Positions 50,501 through 62,500 of a stretch of DNA of 64,000 nucleotides are shown here, in pieces. This DNA is from Siphonodentalium dalli (Eukaryota; Mollusca; Scaphopoda; Gadilida; Siphonodentaliidae): positions 210,404,151 to 210,468,150 of the forward strand of contig CP136065.1 in the NCBI GenBank assembly GCA_032622095.1. The letters are read 5' to 3'. The notes beneath the pieces were generated by a model. The model saw nothing but the letters and a program-made list of their open reading frames with translations. It searched no databases and was not told where the DNA came from. Both the position numbers and the translations under genes were made by a program. Each line of letters starts with the position of its first letter. The first letter of the stretch is position 1.

Positions 50501-53500
50501 AAAACCGGCCAAATAAAGATTCAACAGCCTAAAATATCTTTGGTCTGTCTCAATAGAACCATACAAATATGGATATCATTGGAACCGGCTCCTTGACCAC
50601 ATTGTGATAGTTACAGTTATGCCCTGTGCCAATGCATTCTCTTATATATGCGAGTCGACCATTTTTTCATACATTCTTTAACAATTTTATAATTTTTAAT
50701 GTGTTAAGCCAATGCATTCTCTTATATATGCGCGGCGACCTATGGTCGACTCGCATATATAAGAGAATGCATTGGCACAGGGCCGTTCTGTTGGGTAAAG
50801 GGTTAAGATATTTGATTTCTCTTCCAGAATTTAGCTGTCTGGCAATCGGACCCATGCACAGTTTGTCAGTGTGAGGAACCTGTTCCAGTCTGCTCCAAAG
50901 TCAAATGCTCAAGTCCCCAGTGTAATTTCAAAAAGGTAAGATTAATACATGTACAACAAATGATAACACGGTTGTTCTAGTAAATCATGGTGACCATTGT
51001 ATAAACCTGGGAAATTCATATCAATATTTCAAATCTGGAGCATACAGCTTTTAACCCTTTACCCAACAAACCGGCCAAAACCGGCCAAATAAAGCTTCAA
51101 CAGCCTAAAATATCTTCGGTCTGTCTCAATAAAACCATACAAATATGGATATCATTGGAACCGGTTCCTTGACCACATTGTGATAGTTACAGTTATGCCC
51201 TGTGCCAATGCATTCTCTTATATATGCGAGTCGACCATAGGTCGCCTCGCATATATAAGAGAATGCATTGGCCTAAAAAAAATCTTTTTTTAACACTTTT
51301 TACCATTTTTTCTTACATTCTTTAACAATTTTATAATTTTTAATGTGTTAAGCCAATGCATTCTCTTATATATGCGAGGCGACCTATGGTCGACTCGCAT
51401 ATATAAGAGAATGCATTGGCACAGGGCCCTTCTGTTGGGTAAAGGGTTAAGATTAAAGGCCCACTTAATTTTCGAGTCACCAATTTTTTTTTTTATAATG
51501 TCTTGCAGCCTTGATATACAGTTTTAATAACAATATATGTCATAAAATATGATTAAAATACTATAAGTCATCACCATTTGGAATGTCTGTTTAGAAGGTG
51601 CCCATAGAGTAATATAAAAAAGCCGAAGTCTTAAAATCATTCCCCCCGTTATGGCTTCCAGAATGCAACAGAATTCAAACTATAGTTTATTTTCAATGGA
51701 AGTGGAATAACTCTATATCTAAATATATAGAGTTATTCCCCTTCCATTGAAAATAATATACTTTGTGCAGAAACTTCAGTACAGAACGTATGTTGGTTTT
51801 TCAACAAAAACAACATGTTCACAGTTTTTTACATTGAATAAGTTGAATACAATGTTTTGGAGCTTCCTCTTTCAAATGGTATATAATATGGCATATATTT
51901 TATATAATGTGATCTGGGGGTTCGAAAATTAAGTGGGGCTTTAATATCCCAAATGGTAACACTAACATGGTTGTTCTAGTAAATAAGGTGACCATGTTAA
52001 ACCTGTGAAATTCATATCAAGATTTCAAATCTCGAGCATACAGCCCTAGAAATTAGCATTTAATTTTACGTAATTGCTTTAGAATTGCATGAAATTATAT
52101 AATGGCTTGCATGCCTATTTCTACAGTAGCCTTTTGCCATTGCTAAGCTCAATGGGTGGGCATATTCCTCATACATTTCACATTTGAACATATCTATCCA
52201 CCTTCAAGCCTGCAGATAGTGAGTCTGTCATTTGCAGAATGAGGTCCCCAGAGGGTTAATTTAGTGACGCTATCCTGCATAGCGGGCTAGCATCACTAAA
52301 TTCACCCTCTGGGGACCTCATTCTGCTTAATAGGCCTCATCTTCTGGGAAGTTTCTATGATATCAAACTAACATTGTTTTTAGTTACGTTTTCCCATCTG
52401 GGAAGTTTCTATATCCCCTAATTTGCAGAAGATAAAATCCATAATTGAGGCACCCAATGGGTGAACATCACCAACTTCAACTGGGAAACTTCTATCTGAT
52501 CCTAGGTCTACCATAGAAGTTGAGGGCCTAAGCAGAATGAGGTCCCCAGAGGGTGAATTTAGTGATGCTAGCCCGCTATGCGGGGTAGCGTCACTACATT
52601 CACCCTCTGGGGACCTCATTCTGCAAATGACAGACACGCTATTTGCGGGCTTGTCCACCTTTAACAGCAATCTACTAATCATATGCTTATGATTTGAGTG
52701 TCATTACACTCTGTTGAAGCTGTTGTATCTCAGTTGTGTAACATTTCAAGCCCATATTCAGATTGATATTCAGCATAACTCTATTAAATGGGCCTATGTG
52801 ACCTCTTGTCAGTTGTTAACTGATTTCATATGCATAGTCAGTGGCAAGCCTGAGTTTAGTGTGTCTGTCATTGGCAGAATGAGGTCCCCAGAGGGTGAAT
52901 TTAGTGATGCTATCCTGCGTAGTGGGCTAGCATCACCAAATTCACCATCTGGGAACTTCATTCTGCTATGGGAGACAGACTGAGATTGAAGTTCCCAAAT
53001 GGTGAATATTGTGATGTACACCCATTGGCAACCTCAATTATGCAATGTATTGTCTGCCAAATTGGGGATATATAGAGAAATCTATGTGACAAAGTTTCTA
53101 TAGAAATTTGATAATAAAGAAACTTTCCAGAGAAGATGAGGCCTAAGCAGAATGAGGTCCCCAGAGGGTGAATTTAGTGATGCTAGCCCGCTATGCGGGG
53201 TAGCGTCACTAAATTCACCCTCTGGGGACCTCATTCTGCAAATGACAGGCACACTAAACGTAGGCTTGTGCACTGGGCACTGTTGATGCAGCATCCAAGA
53301 CTGGGGTGGTGTTATTTACTTTTATTGATTTTATTTGTATTTGACACTATAGAGCCAGACTATTGGCTGGTTAAAATAAACAACCAGTCCTCAATGTTGG
53401 CCACAGCATTATGCAATGCCCTGGGAAAAGCCGTGGCAACATGTGGCATCTAACATGCCACAGCATTAACCCTTTACCCAACAGAACGGCCCTGTGCCAA

Positions 53501-56500
53501 TGCATTCTCTTATATATGCGAGTCGACCATAGGTCGCCTCGCATATATAAGAGAATGCATTGGCTTAACACATTTAAAATTATAAAATTGTTAAAGAATG
53601 TAAGAAAAAATGGTAAAAAGTGTTAAAAAAAAGATTTTTTTAGGCCAATGCATTCTCTTATATATGCGAGGCGACCTATGGTCGACTCGCATATATAAGA
53701 GAATGCATTGGCACAGGGCATAATTGTAACTATCACAATGTGGTCAAGGAGCCGGTTCCAATGATATCCATATTTGTATGGTTCTATTGAGACAGACCGA
53801 AGATATTTTAGGCTGTTGAAGCTTCATTTGGCCGGTTTTGGCTGGTTTGTTGGGTAAAGGGTTAAATATGCCGTGGGACATTTTTCCTAATTTCAAAGAG
53901 TGAATACTGTAGGCCTTTTCTAAATAAATAAAAAGTTTAATGGCATCTATTTCTATAATTACAGGGTGAATACCTGTACATTCCAAGTGGAGAATGCTGT
54001 CCACAGTGCATGAAACAACTCGCACCATGCCATTACCAAGGTCGCACTGTTCCGGTAAGTAATCATTACCACAGATACATGCAGAAAGTGTGCTTATCAT
54101 AGAAGAGGGGAGGTTTCTCTGGAATTTTTAATATTTTAAATAGGGAGCTGCGCATGCACTGGATCAGCAATAATGATCCTGTGCCTGTGCATTCTTTATA
54201 TATGCGAGTCTCCCATAGGGTCTTGGAGCCTTGCATATATAAGAGAATGCACTGGCTTACAGGCTCAAATTAAATATTGTTAGGCCAATGTATTCTCTTA
54301 TATAATTACTAGCAGGGGTACCCACCATTGTTCGGGTGAAGAATGCATAATTTATCAGTCATTTAAAATAATTATCAGTCATCTGGGATAAACAGCACCT
54401 ATTGCATGACTCTCCGGATAAAGTTACATCAATATTTTAAGTTTATAATAAACGATCTTTATTCCTAATTATTAGTGCCTCTTAAAGTCATTGGAAATCA
54501 ACAGCATCTATCCCATGACATTCCCCTGAATCACATTACTTTTGTGCATCAATGTTCCCACAAAGCATCTGGGCTAATAATAAACGCTCTCTATTGGTCA
54601 TATAATTTATTAGTCTCCATCTAGGTCATCTGAGCTTAATGTCACCTATCCAATGACAATCTCCTGATCAGGTGACCCATCTTACCAATGTTCCTACAAA
54701 TCTTCTAAGCTGATAAGAAATGCTCTTTATTGCTCATATTTTTCCCTTTAAGTAGTCTGAAGGCAACAGCATCTCTCTCATGACAATATACGGGTCAATT
54801 TATCCCCGTGTTCAGTTTTCACCAACCGGATTACAACCATTTTAGGTATATCATTAATTATTTAGTTAAATTAACAAGTAGTGCCATTTTAAGGCATCTG
54901 AGGTCAACTGACTTATCTAATAACATTCATAGGGTTAAATTACCCGTATGTACAAATATTCAGCTCTGAGTGTCCAACCGTTTGGTTACCTCTAGCAAAT
55001 ATATATATATAATAATTATTAGCGCCTTTTTAAGACATTTGAGGTGAACAGGACCTATCTAATAACGCTCACCAGGTGCAAATTTTCAGCTCTGATGGTC
55101 CAGCTATTTGGTCGCCTATAACCGACAAACAAACATACGAACAAACAAGTTTTATTAGTACAGATGGAAGGGTTAATGAGCCAAAACATTTAGTGTGAAA
55201 ATTAAAAATTGTTACTAAAAAATGGATTTCTATGACACATTAATGTCATGAATAAATGGATGAATAAATGAGACAGTGGCAATAAATCAATAAGAATTAA
55301 AGGGACCAAGGCCTTTGCAGTGGGTAAATGTGCAAAACATACAGCAATGCTCTAAATAGTTGACTCCTTAACCACAGCAGAATTATTGGTAATTTTTCAG
55401 GATTGAGCCGGAAATATGGCTTGTTGCCATTCATCTGATGAATGGCAACAAGCCATATTTCCGACTAAATCCTGAAAAGTTACCCATAATTCTGCTGTGG
55501 TTAAGGAGTCAACTATTTAGAGCATTACTGTATAAAAGTCTATAAAAATATCACCACCAAGAAGAACATGGTGAAATAGATAAACGTTATTTTTCTATTG
55601 ATTATTGATAGCTCTCCAATAACAACATTTTGCATGTTGAAACCATTGTTAATTTGTTATGTAGACAAAACTGTTACAGTGATTTGTCAACAAGCATCGC
55701 CATGATCGCGTATAAGTTCAAATATTTTAGTCTGAATATGATTTTCAAAATACTTTTCAGTGCATTGACCTTTTCCAATGTTTAACTTTGGTATCTAATT
55801 GATCTTTTATCGGTAATGCCACTGTAACAGTAATGTTTACATAACAATGGTTTAAATATGCAAAATCTCGTTATTAATGGAGAATTATTAATAATAAAAT
55901 TGAGAACATCTGTGTTCAGGTGATTTTAATGATTTACAGTGACAATGGCAGGGTGTGACCCAGTGAACTAACAGGGAGTTAGGATCTATCTGATCTATTT
56001 TTACATGCACTTTTTGATGATAGGTGTTTTACAAAAAAATATGTTATTTAGCATGAACCCACTTTGAAGGTTTTGAGTTCCTTAACCCTTTCATGATGGG
56101 AGCTGCGCTTGTGCAGCATTAAAGATCCTGTGCCAGTGCATTCTCTTAAACCTCTCCAAAACGGACCCTCTATAAACCGAATCCCTCTCCATACCGAACA
56201 AATTGTCTGGTCCCAAATTTACCCAAGTGCATTCTCACAAAAAATTACCTCTGTAAACCGGAACCTCTTTATTCCAAACAACGGACGTTTTTTCTAGGCT
56301 ATAAGTGAACAAAGACATTAATATTTACCGAAAGCGATACAAACAGAACACATGTGCGGTAGATTTGGTGTACTTGGTGCTGAGCTCTTGTCGGCTTTGG
56401 CGTAGACTTGGGATCCTTTATAAGTTTAAATTTTTGGTCCAAATTTATAATCTGCACTGCTAACGGTATATCATATAGGCTGGTGCTAAATGAAGAGCGT

Positions 56501-59500
56501 GACTAAATCATTTCCTGTATCATGCCTCGCAAATTTCATATCATATGGACGGGGAAATATATACCTGTACACATTGGGTAACAGAACCATAATATATCCC
56601 CATATTTTTAGTAAGTCTTACAGCTATGTTCCTTTTCCGTCGTGGTATGCATATATTTATTTTATACACATATCACGTGAAAAATTACATATATGACGGC
56701 AGAATGATCGGCCATTTTACTATCCTGTATCCTGTGTTGACTTGTAGATAGCCGAGGGGTCACTCTCGATTACTAGTCGATCCTTCATACTAGTATTTTC
56801 CTGCTAGTCCGTGGGGTCGGTGTGGTGCTATCCACCCAGTTTGTAGTTACTAGGTCTTGACATCCCCTTTGCCATGCTGGCATAAACCATAAAACAACTC
56901 TTGAGTGATTGTTTTTCGTGATGGCTCGTTCATTGTGATAGGTTGGTTAAAACTGTATTGGTAACAATACATTATACCATTGTGTTCTTTTAGCGAATTA
57001 GTTTTTAGTTTGGACTATGATACAAAATAAGAGTCCAACTCTGCATAATAATTGATGTAAAAACAGAGTGCCAGTGCTCTATTCTCTGTGAAGTCACCTT
57101 GTTCACCCAATGTGTGAAATAAGCATACAGTTATCTAATCAGACTCCTCCAGTTATAATCCGGTTCAAACAAAAGACCTCTTAATTAAATAGGTACGCAT
57201 TACAAGAGAAGAAACTACTATACCTGTGCTGTACTAATTTTGTCAGCGGCATTTTTAACAACTGCGAATCACTGTAAAATTTAGCATTTCCATGTTTCCT
57301 GTCTTATCTATAAATGTATTATTTCTTAATATACTATGTTTTTCATTCTTATAATACCATGCGCGAAGCACACACAGGGGCCATAGGCCCCAGGGGCCAT
57401 AAGCCCCTAATGCACAACGGGGCTACAGGCCCCTTTCTGCAGAAGCCACTGGCCCTTCCGACGCTGAATAAAGGCTCACGACCGGAGCCCGTTTCAGCTA
57501 GTAGCTCTATATACATGTAGCTGTAAACATTGTGTCATATATATATTATAAATGTTATGAATAGTTTTCATATGTCTTCCACACCAGCATTCCTAACTCC
57601 CTGTTAGTTCACTGGGTCACACCCTGCCATTGTCACTGTAAATCATTAACATCACCTGAACACAGGTGTTATGTCGTTAACAGGTAAAATCATCGTTCTG
57701 CCTCATTTATCTCAAGTCTTATCGCAAGACCTTTGTCATAATTTATCACTCTGTATATCTGTACAGTCACACCAATGCTAAAATAATTTCACACACATCA
57801 GCTCTGCAATCTAGTATGAATTATATATTCGTAAAGTTGCTCCAATTTAAAATAATTTCATACATCTGAGCTTCTCAGATAAATAAGTCATTTTAGTTCG
57901 TTCACCTGATATATCTAACCTAAATTCTGCTTGTCACGTTTTCAAATAATTATTTCTGAAATATTGTGCCTTTTCAGAGATTTCTCCTGAATTTCTTTAT
58001 ATGAGTAGGGAATTTTATGGGAATTTTAGTAGTTGACATTACTGTTAAGGGTCTGAGGAATATAGCATATGTAAAATCCACTCTAAATTGCTTGTCAATT
58101 ACAAGTCTGGATATAGTGTGTCTGAAATTTGCAGGTCCACAGTACCACAGAGGTTCACAGAGGGTGAATATAGTGAAGCTATTCTGCACTCGGGACCTCT
58201 CTGGAGACCTCATTCTGCTTAGGCCTCATCTTCCTGGAAGTATCTATAGTCTCAAACTGAGGCTCAAATGAGGACCCAGAGGGGGATTTGGTCACTTAAA
58301 TTCACCCTCTGCCTCTGGGGACCTCATTCTGCAAATGTCAGACACACTATATCCAGGCTTGATTAAAGTTTGATGATGAATTGTTATATTCAGTACATGT
58401 ATTTTAATATTCTTCAGAAAGAGTTTCCTTTAAGGAAATTCAGCCCGAGACTCGCCATAGTTGGGGTAAGAATGAAATATAGTGCACGCTCCCACCCAAC
58501 TACATCAGTTATGCTAATTTCAACAGCTTGTCCATATCTGCTTTCGCATTGAAATACCTCTCCCATAAAAAGACACCATATCTGCCGGACTATTTCAGTC
58601 ATGTGATTGATCATGTGCATACTCCCAGGAAACTTGTCTGTTGAACTTGAACTAATTAATGCTATTTATTACTATTTAATGTATGATCAAGTTTGGTACA
58701 GCTACAGTAATGCCCTAAATAATCGACTCCTTAACCACAGCAGAATTATGGGTAATTTTTCAGGATTTAGTTGGAAATATGGCTTGTTGCCATTCATCGG
58801 AAAGCTCTCCGCGAGAGCTTTCCGATGAATGGCAACAAGCCATATTTCCGACTTAATCCTGAAAAATTGCCCATAATTCTGCTGTGGTTAAGAAGTCGAT
58901 TATTTAGGGCATTACTATAGTGAATAAATTCTACTCCATTCCCATCTATGTGTCAACTAGTCAATGTCCTCGCCTTATTACCAGGCTAATGCCCTAATTA
59001 ATCGACTCCATAGCCACAGCATAATTATGGGTAACTTTTCATGATTTAGTCAGACTAAATCCGGAAAAGTTACTGATAATTCTGCTGTGGTTAAAGAGTC
59101 GATTAATTAGAGCATTACTGTATATTGTAGCCTTATGCAAATATGGTGTCTATTTATGGAAGAAGTTGTTTCCATGCAAAAGTGGAAATGTTCAAGCCAT
59201 TGAGATTGCAGTTGTGCATGGCATACCCTAGATCATGCCATGAATTTCTACTAATGTTAACGCTCCTAGATATCATATAATACATATTCCACCAGTACTA
59301 TAAACCTGGGAACTTTTTGAAGGTTTGACAGGGAACCTTATACAGTCAGAAAAATAACGTGGGGAACATATTTATTAGTTATTATCTGTTCCATTAATAA
59401 TGTACTTCACTGTAGATGAAGGTCCCAACTCAAAATTGCATACTTTTCTGTGACTTCTGTGAGCCGATATTGCAATAAACATAGAATTAATTACCCAGAA

Positions 59501-62500
59501 TAAATTCCATAATTGTAAACGACGCAAAGCAAAATTGCTCACAAAGTCACTTAAATCATAAAATTTTGAGTTGGGGCCTTCACCTACAGTGAAGTACATT
59601 ATCAAGGAACAGATAATAACCAAGAAATCTATTCCCTGCGTTATTTTTTCAACTTTATAAAGTTCCCTGTCAAAACCTCAAAAAGTTCCAAGGTTTTGAA
59701 CTGGCGGAACAGAGTAGAGATTCATGGCATGATCTAGGCATACCCCATCTGCACTGTTTATTTTCATTCACCATTTCCTTTTGCAATGTTTGTCAATTAT
59801 CCTTTGACCTATTTGAAAGACCATGTTTTCTTGTCAATGTCTACTTGGGATATCAGGTGTGATGCTTGCATAAATGAGGATGCTCAGATATGACGCATGC
59901 GTCTTCTTAGTACATAATGTATGCTAAGACCTGGTGAAGGAAAGTTACTTTGTCTTTATATTATTATAAAGTAAATCACAGCTTTTTTGGAACTCAGTGG
60001 TATAAAATAAAACGTATAAAATAAATGTAAAAATACAATTGATTTTCTCGGATTTTGGAATCTGTTGCTATAAAAATATTGTACATAAACAATGTGTTTA
60101 AATGCTCATATATCAACACTATATATGTCTTATTGTAGCAAGGAAAATGATACACTGGTTGAAAGCCATTCATCGCATAAGTTGTGCATTAGTAACATTC
60201 CATAATATACAGAAATTCCAATGCTACAATTGGAAAATAAGTGCCTCTATTTCATCAGTGTGTTTTAACCCTTTACCCAACAAAACGGCCAAAACCGGCC
60301 AAATAAAGCTTCAACAGCCTAAAATATCTTCGGTCTGTCTCAATAGAACCATACAAATATGGATATCATTGGAACCGGCTCCTTGACCACATTGTGATAG
60401 TTACAGTTATGCCCCATGTGCCAATGCATTCTCTTATATATGCGAGTCGATCATAGGTCGCCTCGCATATATAAGAGAATGCATTGGCCTAAAAAAAATC
60501 TTTTTTACCATTTTTCTTACATTCTTTAACAATTTTAAAATTTGTAATGTGTTAAGCCAATGCATTCTCTTATATATGCGAGGCGACCTATGGTCGACCT
60601 ATGGTCGACTCGCATATATAAGAGAATGCATTGGCACAGGGCCGTTCTGTTGGGTAAAGGGTTAACAGAGGCATGGGATTCTTTGTCTTTGCCAGTATAT
60701 ATCATGGCCGATGTTACTGTTTGGCTAAGAAAACATAGTCAAACATTATTTCTTTCCCTTTGTTTGTAGGTTTTTTTGTCTTCGTTGTGAACCCTTTTGA
60801 TTTTTTTAGATTTCTGAACCTTTTAACATGCATTTGTTTCTAGTCAGATGCTTACTGTATGTTGTTGTTTTACTGACTTAATTGTTAGATGAGCTTTCTA
60901 AGCAGGTTGCATGTTTAATATGACTGTTTATTTCTAAGTTTATGAAGTTCACTAAATCAGGATGCCATATGTTAATTGAAATAGCTTTGAGAAATGGTCA
61001 CATCAATATAGAAACCAATTAACTTTTTCGAGAAAAGTGTGTACTCAGACAAAATTTCAACGGTATTCACATCGCTTGGAAAAAATCAGAATATCAGTGA
61101 ATAGAAAACAATGTCTTAAAATTAGCCTTGATTTTATCTCAACAAAACAATTGTGCATTTATAAAATTAAATGTGGGATACTTTATACTGTGGAGGCACA
61201 TGAAGCATGAAGATGGGAAATATTCTCAGACATGTTATGCAATTTAAAATGCATGCATTTTTTTCTGTATACTGGCATGGTCTGGAATATACAGTAATGC
61301 CTTAAGTAATCGACTCTTTAACCACAGCAGAATTATGGGTAACTTTTCAGGATTTAGTCGGAAATATGGCTTGTTGCCATTCATCGGAAAGCTCTCGCCG
61401 AGAGCTTTCCGATGAATGGCAACAAGCCATATTTCCAACTAAATCCTGAAAAGTTACCCATAATTCTGCTGTGGTTAAAGAGTCGATTACTTAGGGCATT
61501 ATTGTAACTGTTTATAACAGATTATATGCAGGCATTTTCTTTCAGAATTGTGCTTACTCATCAAGAAGAATTTTCTGGATGCTAAAAATATATTGTCGCT
61601 AATTTTGGTGTTATAGTATAATAGTTGAATGTTCTGTATGTGAGCTTTAAATATGATGATGCTAGAAGAGAACTAACCCGATTCAGCATGAAATAGAAAT
61701 ATGTTGAAAACTTTGTCCAATATAAATAAATTGCTTGATTTACATCTAAACTTTTTCAGAAAACAGAGGTGGGAGGGTGAATTTTATTTGTTATATTTTA
61801 TTCTTCCTAACATAAATGGTCATGGACAGTTATAGATATTGAAGGAGTATCATATCTTATATCATATCTTATATCATATCTTATATCATATCTTATATCA
61901 TATCTTATATCATATCTTATATACCCAAACAAAACGATTGAACACTTCATTTATAGATATTGAAGGAGTATATATCTTATACAAGGTGATTTATATACCT
62001 GAACAAAACCATTGAACACTTCATTTCATCTCTTCATAGTAGTGGTTAATACTAGTGAACATCCATAACAAATTTCATTGAGATCCGAGCATTACTGTTC
62101 CAGTTATGACCTGACTTTGTTTTTAAAGGGGGGGGGTATAAAAATATTTGAGGAAGAGTCGGGAGGGGATGTAAATCTAGCATTTGTTTTATATTGGCCT
62201 TATGGACTTCAGAATTCAGCCAAAAGAGTTTCTTAACCCTTTCATGACTGCAGCTTCCTCAAATTATGCGAAAACCCTGTGCCAATGCATTCTCTTATAT
62301 ATGCGCCCATAGGGTGCCCCGCATATATAAGAGAATGCATTGGTCTAACAATAATTACCGTGATCTTGTAAGCCAGTGCATTCTCTTCTATATGCAGGGC
62401 TCCCTATGGGAGAACCACATTTATAAGAGAATGCACTGGCACAGAGTCTTGAAAGGGTTAAAGATGCCATCAAGGTTCTACCATCGCAATAATTACAACA

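Larger units (their letters stand above)
24705..50827 (+). other. Intron 2 (26.1 kb), repeat-filled
   Basis: It runs from GTGAGT to TCCAG. Apart from the listed elements I see nothing gene-like in 28.5-30.2, 30.6-31.6, 34.0-35.4, 35.5-37.9, 38.4-39.1, 41.0-44.5, 45.0-46.8 and 47.9-48.5 kb. A 23-base G run occupies 29,149-29,171 and a T run lies near 48,318-48,339. A short tandem pair (GTACATGTGCCATAA) is at about 44,350-44,390. Confidence 0.7.
50936..53964 (+). other. Intron 3 (3.0 kb), almost wholly MITEs
   Basis: It contains A5, the 51,452-51,945 MITE, D3, D4 and A6 in close succession. Only about 50,936-50,954, 52,046-52,204, 52,654-52,844 and 53,269-53,465 are outside recognisable repeats. 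Confidence 0.8.

Noticed and set aside
52380-53294. Recurrent frames containing MRSPEGEFSDA
   Set aside because: Translation of the CAAGCC-ended MITE hairpins; appears on both strands with no independent coding signal.
8432-60769. A recurrent peptide (QCILLYMRGDLWSTRIYKRM) in many short frames, resembling a protein family
   Set aside because: It is the translation of the DNA hairpin cassette, seen in both orientations; the frames are limited to the MITEs.
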